A DNA stretch of 64,000 bases from Mycoplasmopsis canis PG 14 (lineage in GTDB: Bacteria > Bacillota_I > Bacilli_A > Mycoplasmatales > Metamycoplasmataceae), in assembly GCF_001553195.1 (NCBI RefSeq), contig NZ_CP014281.1:310001-374000 (forward strand). Direction: 5' to 3'. Both the position numbers and the translations under genes were made by a program. This document shows, piece after piece, positions 23,499 through 34,809 of the stretch. Numbering within the stretch: the stretch's first letter is position 1; every line of letters begins with the position of its first letter. Below the pieces are notes generated by a model that ran no database searches, was not told the DNA's origin, and saw only the letters and a program-made list of their open reading frames with translations.

Positions 23499-24954
23499 GT
23501 TTAAGAAATTTAAAAAATACAATAATTTTGAAACTTTAAATCAACAAAACCCAGATACTCTTTTTAAAGATGATCTAATAGAGAAAACTGTTTTGAGCTT
23601 AATGATGCTAGACGAAGAAAAGCAACAAATGGCTAGTCAACATTTAAGTCCCGAACACTTTATATTCCAAGAAAACAAGCAATTATTCGAATTTATAATT
23701 GAAAAAAGAAATAAAAAAATTAACGCTGTAGGAATTTTTCATGACTTCTTCGAAATTAAAAACTTTATTGAAACCGATAAAAACAACGCTAAATATCCAC
23801 TTGTCAATGTTAAATTAATTAACGAGATTAATTCATTATTTATAAATGAAGAAAATTTTTTAAGTTATATTGAACAATTAAACGAATTGAATAAAATGAG
23901 AAATCTTGAATCTTTTTATCAATCATCACTAAATTCAATATCAAACAATAAAGAATTAAATTTCGAAAATTCTATTCAAGATTTTAATACATTTTTAGAA
24001 GAAAACTTTTCAAAATCGTTAAATAACACTTCATTTGTTAGTTTTAAAAAAGCTACCGATGAATTCGAAGAATTGATTGAAAAAGGAAGAAACAACGAAA
24101 TTTCTGAAGGTTTAAAAACCGGATATAACGTATTAGATAATTTAATCAAAGGATTTAAACCCGGACAGTTAATCATACTTGCGGCTAGACCAGGGGTCGG
24201 TAAAACCGCATTAGCATTAAATATAGCTAAAAATATTACACAAGAAGAGACTCTAGATAGCTATGGTCAACCAATAAGATCAAATAGTTGTGCATTTATT
24301 TCATTAGAAATGCCATACATCGAATTGACTCTTCGCCTATACTCTTCACTAAGTTCTGTATCGCTAAGCAAATTGCAAAAACCATTATTAATGGATTCTT
24401 CAGAAATAACCAGCTTAAGAACTACTATAGCCAGAAACAAAGAAATGACAAATTTATACTTAGATGATAATACATCAAGCAAAATTTCAGACATAATTTG
24501 AAAAGTTAAACAATTAAATAAAGAACTTCCTGGTGGCTTAAACTTATTAATCATTGATTACTTGCAATTGATAACAAGTAATGACTTTGCTGGTAATAGA
24601 CAAAATGAAGTGGCTCAAATTTCTAGGGCATTAAAAATTCTTGCTCTTGATTTAAAAATTCCTATCATTGCCCTCTCTCAACTTTCAAGAAACGTCGAAA
24701 GTAGAGAGAATAAAAGACCACAGCTTAGCGACTTAAGAGAATCAGGGGCCATCGAACAAGATGCCGACATAGTAATATTTTTAAGCAGAAATATTTTAGA
24801 AAACAAAAAACAAAGCGAAAATCAAAGCGGAATCTACGATAACCACAGTATAACAGAGGTTACGATTGCTAAAAATCGTAATGGACAACCGGGTTATGGA
24901 GAAATGTTGTACGAAGGTAGAATAGTAACATTTTTCGAAGAAACAAAAAATTAG
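23485..24954 (+). CDS. dnaB: Replicative DNA helicase DnaB
   Basis: 489 residues. N-terminal primase-interaction domain (EKTVLSLMMLDEEK, HFIF), linker, then a RecA-like motor: Walker A AARPGVGKT (Lys about 240), LLIIDYLQLI as Walker B, and SQLSRNVESRENKRPQLSDLRESGAIEQDADIV, a hallmark of DnaB. Unwinds DNA ahead of the replication fork as a hexamer. One TGA Trp is read through at about 24499. It overlaps rplI by 14 nt. Confidence 0.97.
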
Positions 24955-24967
24955 GAGCACATAATTC

Positions 24968-26266
24968 ATGGACACGTATCATTATCAGTACAACTCAATT
25001 TCTAACTCAAGCCAAATCGCTCATAGCGGATCACCTATTAGTATAGAATTAATGATAGGCATAATTGCTGCATTAATAATTTTATTTTTATTAAGCTCAA
25101 TTTATAGCGGCTGTGAAACAGCTTATTCATCTTTTTCAAGCGTTAAAATTCATGAAATGAAAGAGAATAACGAAAAAGGAGCAAAATTAATTGAAAAACA
25201 CCACAAAAGATACAATAGAATATTAACAACCATTCTTATAGGTAATAATCTAGTGAATGTTGCATCTGCAACAATAACTTCATTTTTACTAGCGAAACTA
25301 CTTGGAGAGGGTCAAATAAGTGTTATTGTATCAACGTTAGTAGTTACTCCTCTTTTAGTTATTTTTGGTGAAATAACGCCTAAATTAATTGCAAAACAAT
25401 ATCCAAAGAAATATTTACAGTTTTTTAGCTGATATATTGATGTTAATTATTGAATTTTTTGAATTCTTACTTGACCAATTACAAAAATATCTAAAAAAGT
25501 TTATGTAACTAATTCAGAAGAAGATTTAAAAACCATAATTAATTTAGCTCAAGAAGAAGGTGTCTTGCAAGCCGGAGAAAGTATTTTAGCTCAAAAGGCC
25601 TTAGATCTAGATTCAACAAAAGTATCATCACACTATGTAAGATTAAAAGATGTAACCTCTATTAAATTTAAAGCAAACATTAAAGAAGCATTAGAAATTT
25701 TTAAAGAAACAAACTACTCAAGATTACCGGTTGAACGAGATGGTCAATTAATAGGGATTTTATTGCTAAAAGATATTTTTCATTTACAACGCGGAAAAAT
25801 TATGAACTATATGAAATTAGTTCCGACAGTTTCATCTAATTCCATATTATCTAGTGCCTTAGAAAAAATGAGGGCAGCAAGAGCTCAAATGGCTTTTGTT
25901 ACAGAAAATAATAGTACTTCTGATATTATTGGAATAATAACTATAGAAGATATTATTGAAGAAATCGTTGGTGAAATTTACGATGAATATGATGATGATG
26001 AAAAGATTTATGAAATTTCTTTAGAAAAAGCGAGAATCGAAGAAAATGTTAGAATGCGTGAGCTTTTCAAGCAATTAGAAATAGATGATGAGTTGATTGA
26101 AGAAGACGAAAAAGAAATGTTGTTATATGAATGATTAAAAACCAAAATTGACAAACAGAAATTATACAAAAACTCAAGATATGTTCTTGAAGAAGAAGTT
26201 GCTTTTAAAGTTATTGAAGGCCAATCCAAAGGCAATGATCCAATTATAGAAGTTTCAAAATTATAA
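24968..26266 (+). CDS. CNNM/CorC-type membrane protein with CBS pair
   Basis: 432 residues. An N-terminal DUF21 membrane domain (IAALIILFLLSSIYSGCETAYSSFS, FGEITPKLIAKQYPK) is followed by two CBS domains (LPVERDGQLIGILLLKDI, DIIGIITIEDIIEEIVGEIYDEYD) and an acidic CorC-like C-terminal region. Relatives were named hemolysin C but are implicated in Mg2+ (or Na+/Mg2+) transport regulated by ATP/Mg binding to the CBS pair. Last gene of the gdpP-rplI-dnaB operon (13 bp after dnaB). Confidence 0.88.
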
Positions 26267-26292
26267 AAATCGGATAACATCCGATTTTTATA
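26265..26292. terminator. Bidirectional terminator between convergent operons
   Basis: AAAAATCGGAT pairs with ATCCGATTTTT around a 3-nt loop. A tracts on one side and T tracts on the other let it serve both the dnaB operon and the convergent minus-strand operon. Confidence 0.85.
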
Positions 26293-26307
26293 ATTTTTGA
26301 CTAATCA

Positions 26308-28785
26308 TTAATATATATTTTCGTGTGATTCTTCGTCTTGGCTAACAGGTATATCAGCCTTTACTCACTCATTGTACTCTATTTTTAAATCATCTTTTAT
26401 GTAGTTTCTAGAAGGAAAAGCTTTATTAAAATCCTCTAAGAAAAACTCATTTTCTTCAAAATATCCAGACATATCTAATAAATCTATATTCTTTGTTCTG
26501 CTTTTGGTTAGATTTGGAGTTATTTTTTGAGATAAATCACACTCATTAGTTGCATCATTATCTTTGCTAGGTTTTCATCTATTATATTCTTCTAGACTCG
26601 AAAGAATATAATGATTATCATCATTATCGACATGAATAAATCCATTGTTAATGTAATATTCATTTTTCTTGTATAAGTCTTTATTTGTCTTAATTTGTAA
26701 ATTGTTTTTAACCAATTTCTTAACTAGTGGGTGAATTGGGTTTTGCATTATTTCCTTAGTATTTCCATATTCCAAAAGTTTGAAGTCATCGAAAATAAAG
26801 ATTTCGTCATATGACTCTTTAAGGAATTCAAAATCATCTGAAACAAATACAAATGATGAACCAAAAATATGAGAAACATTTTTCAAAATCCTCTTTATTT
26901 CTTTCTTTCCATCATGACCAATAAATTCCTCATCATCTTGAATAAAGATAACTTTAATACCGCTTAAGAATTGTTTAATCAACTTTAATTTAAACTTATT
27001 TCTAGTCTCAAGATATTTATATGGTATAAAAAACTTTTCTATATTAATTGATAATTGCTCAAAGATTGTCATAAACTTTAGCGCTGCTAGATATTCATTT
27101 TCAAGTTTTGTTGAAACCTTAGATTTTGATGATGTGAATTTTGCTAGTGATGTGAAAAAATTAAATGCTCATTCTTTAAAAACAAACATATTTCTAAAAA
27201 TATTTATTTCCCTAAATAGATTATCTGATTCAGGTGATAAGACATTATTTTTTGATATATTATCAAGAAAGTGAAAAAGGTTTTCAGAAATTTTTTTGTG
27301 GTTCTTTATTTGTCTTTCAAGTTTTGAAACTTTTAATTCTTTATTATTTAAAAATAAGTTAAATAGTTTTGCCTGTGATTCATCACTTCACTTCACTTCC
27401 GCTTCCGCTAACTTAATAGATTGTTCAAAGTTAAAAATATTAGATTTCTCATTTATAGAATCTTTTTTAGTAAAAACAAGTTTTTCGATATTATATTTTT
27501 TATTAAGAAGATTTTTTATTTCTTTATCTATTTGATCTTTGATTTTTGCAGATTCTGATGCAAAAATATCTACAGTTATTATGAATTCGAAATTAATAAC
27601 CTCTTTAATTCTTTTTATTTTATATTTTAAAGGTTTTTTAATTTTTAGTATTGGATAAAAACGATTTTCAGAAAATATTTTTGCCTCTTGATTCACAAAA
27701 AGCTCAACATCTAGAATTTTATTATTCTTTAAATATAAAATTGAATTTTTTTCTTTTTTTCAAAACTTTAGAATTTTATTTTTTATTAAATAGTTTTTGT
27801 AAACCTCTAATCATTTTTCTTCGTCATCTAAATTTCTCAACTTAAGTTTTAAAATTCTTTTCTCGCCCTCTATTTTTTTAACAATCGAAGAAATAAATGA
27901 CTCATTTTCATTAATCAATTTTTCTTTATAACTATAAAAGAAATTTATTTCAGAAATCAAGTCTCTTCTTTTAATATCATAAGATACTTTTTGAAGCGAA
28001 GAATTATTTATTTGCTTAATAAACTTGAGTGCTATTTGATTTTGTTCTATTATTTTTTTTGATATATTAAAATCACTTTTATCATACTCTAAAAGCAACT
28101 TAGAATGTCCTTCTCTTATATCTTTAAAAAAGTTTATTAATGATGTTGAAATTTCGTTTTTATAATTATTTATTAATTGATGAGCTAGTTTAGCTATCTC
28201 ATCAATTAATGATGCTTTATCAATAGTTTTTAAAAGTTTTTTCTCATAGTCATTCTTGAAAGAATCAAATAATTTTTTATAAGTATCGCTTATTGTTTGT
28301 AAATTTTTTGAGTGAAATGAAATTTTTGAAAATAATGAATTCTTCATTATTAACTCAAAATCCTTTTGAAAAATGATTAAATCATCTTCTTTCTTAGACT
28401 TAATGACATCATTTAAGCATGCCTCTCAAATTTCATTAAAAGGCAATTTTTCATCAATATCATACTTTTCTTCTCTTAAGTTTAAAAACGAAATATTTCT
28501 TAGTATTTCATTTTTATTTGTGATGTAATTTTCTTTATTATTTGATAAATGCTTAAAAAATAAGTTTGTGCTCTTGGTATTTGTTATTGATTTTCAAATA
28601 TTTTTTAAATTTAAATTCTTGTTTTCTCTAGAAATGTAAAATGCAGTACTTTTCCTATTTATAGAGAGTTCTGGTATATTTATATAATGCTCTAATTCAT
28701 TATTGTCTTTTTTTCAAAATTCAATTGGTTTTCTTTCAAATTTTTCAAATATATTAGAAATAATTAAAAAGTTCTTACTTGACAT
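26308..28785 (-). CDS. OppF-like pseudo-ATPase (all ATP motifs lost)
   Basis: 825 residues in one open frame through TGA codons. It aligns by eye over its whole length with OppF of this window (816 residues). The start FLIISNIFEKFE matches ILEITNLKKFF. A long Lys/Glu-rich coiled middle part matches the insert of OppF. The end SDDFEFLKESYDEIFIFDDFKLLEYGNTKEIMQNPIHPLVKKLV matches AHDLSMIEYIADRVQIMHLGKIVESGDTTEIYKQPLHPYTINLF. Yet Walker A is replaced (AFYISRENKNLNLK), the FSGGQ signature is LETRN and Walker B is VIFIQDDE. It cannot be a normal ATPase, but the frame is intact, so it is probably a working pseudoenzyme rather than a pseudogene. The start codon is 7 bp after the stop of an ECF S component, suggesting a joint role. 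Function unknown. Confidence 0.72.
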
Positions 28786-28792
28786 ATTTAAC

Positions 28793-29794
28793 CTACTTAT
28801 AAGAAAGAGCATTATTTTTATTTATTAATTTATGAACAATAGTATATGAAAAATAAATGACAAAAACATTAAATCATATTTTAACAGGACTTAAGATGAC
28901 GTGTTGTGTTATTCAAATAAATATATCATCTTTATCACCACCACCAATAGAAAATAAATCAGCATACGAAAGTATTGGTACATTAACTAATTCCAAAACA
29001 GCGCTAAAAGATATAATAGGAGCAATAGCAAGGAATGTATTATTTTTAAACTTAAATCTACCAAAAATACTAAAAAACATCATTGATATAGTTCCTAAAC
29101 TCATTAAAATCAAAAGAATTTTTTTGTTAGTTATAAACGATCTGTCTAGTATTTGTTGTGATGAGTTTGAAATTATACTTAAAACTATTCCAAGTACTAA
29201 GCTTAAAACAACTATTGAAACAAATAAATTAATGTTCTTAAGCATTGTATAACTATCTCTATCTTCAACATATTTTTTTCTATTGTTGTATTTAATTATT
29301 TTTAGAGCATACATATCAGCTTTTTTCTCATTGTTTAACATTTTAGCTTTATTAAACTTAATTCCTAATATTGATATTTTTTGAACTATTCTTTGGATTT
29401 TATACTCAGGACTAAATGCTGTTTTTAGTATTTGCATAAAATATAAACCAAAAATACCAGCAACTAAACCGTTAACTGCGGCAGCAACAGTATATAATGG
29501 GTGGTATCCAGCGGGTGGTATAAATAAAATTGACAAAATATCGCTAATTAATCCAACAAACATTCCTATCGCTGGCCCGAAAATAAATCCAGTAATTTTA
29601 ATCGGTAGGCCAATAAACGAAATTTTAAATGATGGTATAACAGCTAAAGGCATAATTTGCACAACAACAACTGCAAAACTAACTGAAATAGCAATCAAGA
29701 TAGCAACAAAAACCATCTTCTTAATGGTTCACTTTGGCAATAAATTAATTTCTTGAAAATTAAGTTTAATAATCTTATTTGCTATTTTTTTCAT
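28793..29794 (-). CDS. ECF transporter S component (FolT-like)
   Basis: 333 residues from the ATG at 29794. The membrane domain (VAILIAISVSFAVVVVQIMP, KISFIGLPIKITGFIFGPAIGMFVGLISDILSILFIPPAGYHPLYTVAAAVNGLVAGIFGLYF) has the pattern of vitamin-binding S components such as FolT. The protein is longer than a usual S component (about 180-200 residues): a charged cytosolic loop near residues 135-175 and more helices follow. It would bind a vitamin and work with a shared EcfT and EcfA1/A2 encoded elsewhere. Operon with the downstream OppF-like pseudo-ATPase. The substrate is a guess. Confidence 0.7.
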
Positions 29795-29876
29795 TTTTAA
29801 ATTATAACATTTATAAAAAAAATTAATATATAAAATATATTAATGGACTTAAACTCAATTATATTATATTAATTAG

Positions 29877-29916
29877 AAAAGTCATATGCAAGTTGAACAT
29901 GCATATGACTTTGTTT
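29877..29916 (+). repeat. Palindromic terminator-like repeat beside the IS30 remnant
   Basis: AAGTCATATGCA and TGCATATGACTT form a near-perfect hairpin with a T-rich tail. The opp operon terminator at 38762-38801, read on the minus strand, has the same arms and a nearly identical loop. No plus-strand gene lies upstream of this copy, so it is an orphan. Confidence 0.75.
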
Positions 29917-29918
29917 TT

Positions 29919-31148
29919 ATGTATCCTGTAATAAAATAAATGTGCAAAAACAAGAAAGGATACATTAATATTATAATGAAAAATTTAGGAAAATGAATTT
30001 GTATTTTTGATCAATCAAAGAAAGAAAATAAATATACTCATTATGAAATTGCAGAAAATATTGATACTATTTGAAAGTTTCAAGGAAAATTAGAACTAAC
30101 TAGAAATTTACAGAAAAAACAAATGGATATTGATTCAATTTATAATGCTTTATTTGAAATTAGCCAAGGTATATCAATTCAAAAAGCCTCTAGAAAAATA
30201 AAAAGAGATGTGAGAACAATAAAAAACAAAATTGATCTTATGACTAGTAAACATTCTAAAGATTTATTAAAATATCAAAGATTTCAATGTAACAATTGTT
30301 TTAAAAGAGTCACTAAGGTTAAAGTTATTCATTTTTCTAAAATATACGATCATTTATTGGATTATAGATACTCAAGATTGTTTTTCAGAAATACTAAGTT
30401 ACAAGAAAAATGAGAACCATTTAAAGAGTATTGAAATGATATTAGACATAAATATAATAAATACAAAATCAAAAGAAATATTAAAGAAAAGATGCCAAAA
30501 ACTTCTGTAAAGTTTTTGGTAAATTCTTTTAAGAAATCTCACATTGGCTTTAGCCCTTCTGTTAGTTCAGTGTATAAAAAGATGCAATCCTTACCATTTT
30601 ATCTAGATTATGAACATATAATTAGAAAATCAGAAGGTAAATATATTAGGAAAACAACCAAGAAGACTAAATTAGTAACATTGAATAACGCTACCGAAAT
30701 AACTAAGAGACCAAATTATATTAACGATAGATCAGAAATGGGCCATTACGAACTTGATACTGTAATGGGCAAAATTGATGATAAAAAGTGTTTAGTAACT
30801 TTGTTAGAAAGACAAACTAGAAAGTCATATGCTACAATAACCAAAAGAGGTTCAAAATATATTCATCAAGCTTTAAATAATATGATTAAAAAGTTTGGTT
30901 TAAATATTAAATCCTTAACTGTCGATAATGGTAAGGAAAATGTTTTATTACACAAAATCATTCCTAAAGACAGATTGTTCAAATGTCTTCCATATAGTTC
31001 ATGGCAAAAAGGCTCCATTGAAAATATGCATAGATTAATAAGGTATTTTATTCCTAAAGGTAAAAGTCTTGACAATTATACTCAAGAAGAAATTGATTTT
31101 ATGATGGAATGAATAAATAACTATAGAAAAATTATTAATCAACCTTAG
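29919..31148 (+). mobile_element. IS30-family insertion sequence, 3'-truncated
   Basis: Contains an IS30-type transposase gene cut short at its C-terminus. ATGTATCCT (29919-29927) and AGGATACAT (29957-29965) form a short inverted repeat near the left side, but no matching right end is recognisable after the stop codon. Left and right element borders are therefore uncertain. Confidence 0.7.
29976..31148 (+). CDS. IS30-family transposase, C-terminally truncated
   Basis: 390 residues from the ATG at 29976, with three TGA Trp codons read through. An N-terminal helix-turn-helix-like part (HYEIAENIDTIW, SIQKASRKIKRDVRTIKNKI) precedes the DDE domain: GHYELDTVMGK (Asp), SLTVDNGKE (Asp) and QKGSIENMHRLIRYFIPKG (Glu). 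After FMMEWINNYRKIINQP it stops, where relatives continue with an N-x-RPRK and TP-x-E-x-F tail. The three acidic residues remain, but the lost tail and missing right end suggest a remnant that may be inactive. Confidence 0.85.
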
Positions 31149-31162
31149 ATTATTTTAACCCC

Positions 31163-31240
31163 CCGCCCTTGATTTCAGACAAGGGAGCCTTACTTTTTGA
31201 AAAAGTAAGCAAAAGCGGCGAGAAAACTTTTAAAGTTTTC
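31163..31240 (+). other. GC-rich folded segment downstream of the IS30 remnant
   Basis: Three stems can be drawn: CCCTTG/CAAGGG (31166-31185), CTTACTTTT/AAAAGTAAG (31189-31209) and GAAAACTTT/AAAGTTTTC (31222-31240). A further CCG/CGG pairing (31163-31165 with 31216-31218) closes the first two into a three-way junction. The segment is far more GC-rich than its surroundings. It might be a structured RNA, an element end or a remnant of another mobile element. No known family recognised. Confidence 0.45.
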
Positions 31241-31394
31241 TATTTTCCTATACCTTTTTGTAAATTTAAAATTTGATAAAATTATTTTACAGTTTTTTTA
31301 TTACATCCTTGCAAATGACTTTTAGAATATTCACTCAATTATATTATCATTATTTCTTTTAAAAATTTTGTATAATTTATATATGAATTTAAGT

Positions 31395-31468
31395 GGGGGT
31401 TTAGTATAGTGGTAGTGCTACAGTCTCCAAAACTGCAAGTAAGGGTTCGATTCCTTTAACCCCCGCCA
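31395..31468 (+). tRNA. tRNA-Trp (anticodon CCA)
   Basis: A 74-nt cloverleaf: acceptor GGGGGTT with AACCCCC, D arm with TGGTAG, anticodon loop CTCCAAA (anticodon CCA, reads UGG), T loop TTCGATT and an encoded 3' GCCA. Because UGA also means Trp here, a second tRNA-Trp with anticodon UCA must exist elsewhere in the genome. Confidence 0.95.
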
Positions 31469-31483
31469 AAATCTATTTAAGAA

Positions 31484-31517
31484 AAAAACCGGAGCATTTT
31501 TTAATGTCCGGTTTTTA
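31484..31517. terminator. Terminator between tRNA-Trp and pyrG
   Basis: AAAAACCGGA pairs with TCCGGTTTTT around a 13-nt loop. Symmetrical A/T flanks allow use by both the tRNA (plus) and pyrG (minus). Confidence 0.85.
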
Positions 31518-31520
31518 AAT

Positions 31521-33140
31521 TTATTTTAAATTTTTCTTAACTGCTGTAATAAAACTATCAAAAAGTGGGTTTGATTTCAAAACTCTTGTTGTAAATTCTG
31601 GATGATATTGAACCCCTAAGTAAAATGGGTGATCGCTAACCTCACAAATTTCAGCTACACCTGTTTCAGGATGAACACCAGAAAAACTAAAGTTTTCATC
31701 CTCTAAAGTGTTTCTATAAATTGGGTTTACTTCATATCTATGTCTATGTCTTTCGTAAAAGATTTCATTTCCGTAAATTTGGTGAGCTAAAGTTTTATTT
31801 TTAGCTATAATAGGATATTCACCAAGTCTTAAAGTTCCACCCAAAACATCTTTGTCACCATTTTCAAAGAATGGTGTTAAAACAAAGGTTTGTTTTTTGT
31901 TCTCGTCATTGAACTCCTTGCTAGTAGCGTCAATAATACCTCTTAATCTAGCGTGCGCTACCGTCATGGCTTGGAATCCTAAACAAATACCCAATGTTGG
32001 TATTTTGTGTTCTCTTGTAAATTTTGCTACTTCAACCTTAGCTTCAAAACCTCTTACTCCAAAACCTGGTAATATTAAAACACCATCATATTCTGTTAAT
32101 GTCTTTTTGATATTATCTTGATTAATAAAGTCTGCATTAATTAATTTATATTCTAACTCAACATTATTATGTGCTGCTGCTATTTTCAAAGAAGTTATAA
32201 TAGATAAATATGCATCTTCTAGTTCAACATATTTTCCAACAAGTAATAGCTTAATTTTTTTATTGTTATCCTTTAAATACTTATGAACAAATTCAATTCA
32301 TTTTTTATAGACATTTTCCTTAATTTTTTTCTTAATATTAAAATGTTTAAATATTACCTGTAGTATGTTTTGTTCTTTTAAAAATAATGGTATTTCATAA
32401 ATATTTGCTTTATCCGGTATATTTATAACATTTGAGGATTCTAAAAAAGATGCTTCGGCAATTTTGTCCACTATTCTGTTATAAACTTTTCCTTGTGATC
32501 TTAATAATAAAATATCAGGATTAAGTCCGTAAGAGCGTAAAGTCGCAATAGAAACTTGAGAAGGTTTTGATTTGTATTCATTTGAAGCACTTAAATAAGG
32601 TACAAATGCTAAATGACTTAATAACACATCATTTTTGCGCATAGATTTAAACTTTGAAATTGCATATATATACGGATTAGATTCTATATCCCCGACAGTA
32701 CCACCGATCTCAATAAGCATAAAATCAGGTTGTTGTTCTTTTTCAATACTTTCGATTATTTCAATTATTTCATCAACAACATGTGGTACAATTTGCACTG
32801 TTTTTCCATTATACTCACCACGTCTTTCTTTTTCGAAAACGTGAGTTAATATTTTTCCAGTAGTATAATTACTTTTCTTTGTTAGTTTAACATCAATAAA
32901 ACGCTCATAATGTCCTAAGTCAAGGTCAGTTTCACCACCATCGCTAGTTACATAAACTTCACCATGCTCAACTGGTGACATAACTCCTGGGTCAATATTT
33001 AAATAAGGGTCTAATTTCATAACAAATACACTGAATCCTTGCATTTTAAGAAGGTTTCCTATACTTGCAAGAGTAACACCTTTACCTAATCCAGATAATA
33101 CTCCTCCAGTTTGAATAATAAATTTTGTTTGTTTTTTCAT
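31521..33140 (-). CDS. pyrG: CTP synthase
   Basis: 539 residues, usual length. Start MKKQTKFIIQTGGVLSGLGKG at 33140, behind AGGAGT; a longer upstream reading has no such site. The synthetase domain shows SVFVMKLDPYLNIDPG and GETDLDLGHYERF. The glutamine amidotransferase domain shows GICLGFQAM (Cys nucleophile) and QYHPEF (His-Glu). It converts UTP to CTP with glutamine nitrogen. It stands alone between two terminators. Confidence 0.97.
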
Positions 33141-33162
33141 AAATACTCCTTTAAAAAATATA

Positions 33163-33191
33163 TAAAAAAGGATCACTTAAAAAAGTGAGCC
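33163..33191 (-). terminator. Terminator of gpmI
   Basis: TCACTT and AAGTGA (33173-33188) pair around a 4-nt loop, with a minus-strand T tract just beyond. It lies between gpmI and pyrG, so pyrG needs its own promoter in the short remaining gap. Confidence 0.6.
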
Positions 33192-33195
33192 AAAA

Positions 33196-34701
33196 TTATT
33201 TCACTAAAAGTGAATCTTCATTCATTTCTGTTGGTTTGTTAACTCCAATGTATTCCAAAATAGTTGGCGCAACATTTGCTAATTTACCATCCTTGAGTTT
33301 AATGTTTTTATCAGTAGAAATAAGCATAACTGGACTACTTGTATGTTTTGTAGCTGGTTTCCCATTTTCATCTTCTGTTATTTCTGCATTACCATGATCA
33401 GCTGTAATAAATACTGTAACATTATTTTCTTCTGCTCAATCTACAATACGTTTAATTTGTGTATCAAGGAAGCCAACAGCTTTAATTGTTGATTGTAAAT
33501 TACCTGTATGTCCAACCATATCTGGGTTAGCAAAATTCATGATTGTTACATCATAATCAAGTCCATTTTTTAATAATTCATCAGTAATTCCTTTAGCAGA
33601 CATTTCTGGTGCATCTGCATAAGATTCTACTTTTAATGAATCAACCATAATACGTTTTGAATTTTTAAATTCAATATCATTACCACCATCCATAAAGAAT
33701 GTTACGTGTGCATATTTTTGAGTTTCAGCAATTCTCAATTGTTTTTTGCCTGCTAACTCAAGAACTTTTCCAATTGGCATCGGAATTTCCATTTCATCAA
33801 AAGCAATAATTGTTTCTAAACCTTCGTATTTCATCATTGAAGCAAATTTATTGATTTTAACTGGGTGATGTGGTTTAAAATCATATAATGAAGAATTAAT
33901 AAATAAATGTGTAAGTTGTCTTGCTCTATCAGGACGGAAATTAAAGAATATTATAGAATCATTATCCTTAACAAAATTATCTCTATCTATGTTTGAGTTA
34001 ATTGAAGGTACAAAAAATTCATCTGATAAATCTTTTGAATACTGGCTGTCAACAAAATCTACAGCACTTTCAAAAGTATTTTCTGAGTTACCTAAAATTG
34101 CATTGTATGCCTTCTCAACTCTATCAAACATTTTATCACGATCCATAGCATAAAATCTTCCTGAAATTGATGCTATATTATAACCGTATTTATTACAAAT
34201 ATTTTGAAGTTTTATCATTGATTCTTTGATTGATTTAGGAGCAACATCTCTCCCATCTCCGAAAACGTGTACCGAAACTTTCTTAAGACCATAAGCGTTA
34301 GCAGCATGCAATAACTCAAATAAATGATCTTCAAGTGAATGAACTCCTCCAGGAGATAAAAGTCCCATTAAGTGCAATGTAGAATTATTTTCTAATACAT
34401 CTCTAAATACCTCTACAAATGCTTTGGTATTTTTGTATGAACCATCATTTAAAGCTTTTTTAATTAATGATAAACCTGTGTAAACAACTGTTCCGGCACC
34501 TATATTTAAGTGACCTACTTCTGAGTTACCCATTTGTCCTTCTGGTAATCCAACAAATTCACCAGAAGCTTGAATTATTGAATTTGGATATTCCTTAAAT
34601 AACTTATCGAAAGTTGGAGTATTAGCTAAAGCAAACCCATTTCCTTGAGTTTCTTTTCTTAAACCAAGACCATCGATAACAATTAAAACTGTTTTTTTCA
34701 A
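33196..34701 (-). CDS. gpmI: 2,3-bisphosphoglycerate-independent phosphoglycerate mutase
   Basis: 501 residues, usual length. It interconverts 3- and 2-phosphoglycerate in glycolysis with two Mn2+ ions. VLIVIDGLGLR binds metal, GQMGNSEVGHLNIG carries the phosphorylated Ser (about 60), VHVFGDGRDVAPKS and NFANPDMVGHTG are typical. The C-terminal TADHGNAE lies past a TGA Trp codon. ATG 34701 is preceded by AGGAGATC. Confidence 0.96.
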
Positions 34702-34784
34702 TTTGATCTCCTAAATTTAAATTTTCTAATCATAAATATATAAGTTAATTGTACTAAAAAAAATGATTTTATAAACTTAATAAA

Positions 34785-34809
34785 GAAAAAAGAGGCACAT
34801 GCCCTCTTC
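34785..34809 (-). terminator. Terminator of the hexosaminidase gene
   Basis: AGAGGCA and TGCCCTCT pair with one bulge (34791-34807); a minus-strand T tract follows. It directly abuts the stop codon at 34810. Confidence 0.75.

Noticed and set aside
26308-28785. Pseudogene call for the OppF-like protein
   Set aside because: Nearly 2.5 kb stay open in one frame with a start, a good length match and operon position; loss of motifs without stops points to a retained pseudoenzyme.
29919-29965. The ATGTATCCT/AGGATACAT repeat as the two ends of a complete IS
   Set aside because: The arms are only about 30 bp apart on the same side of the transposase, so they cannot be its left and right ends.
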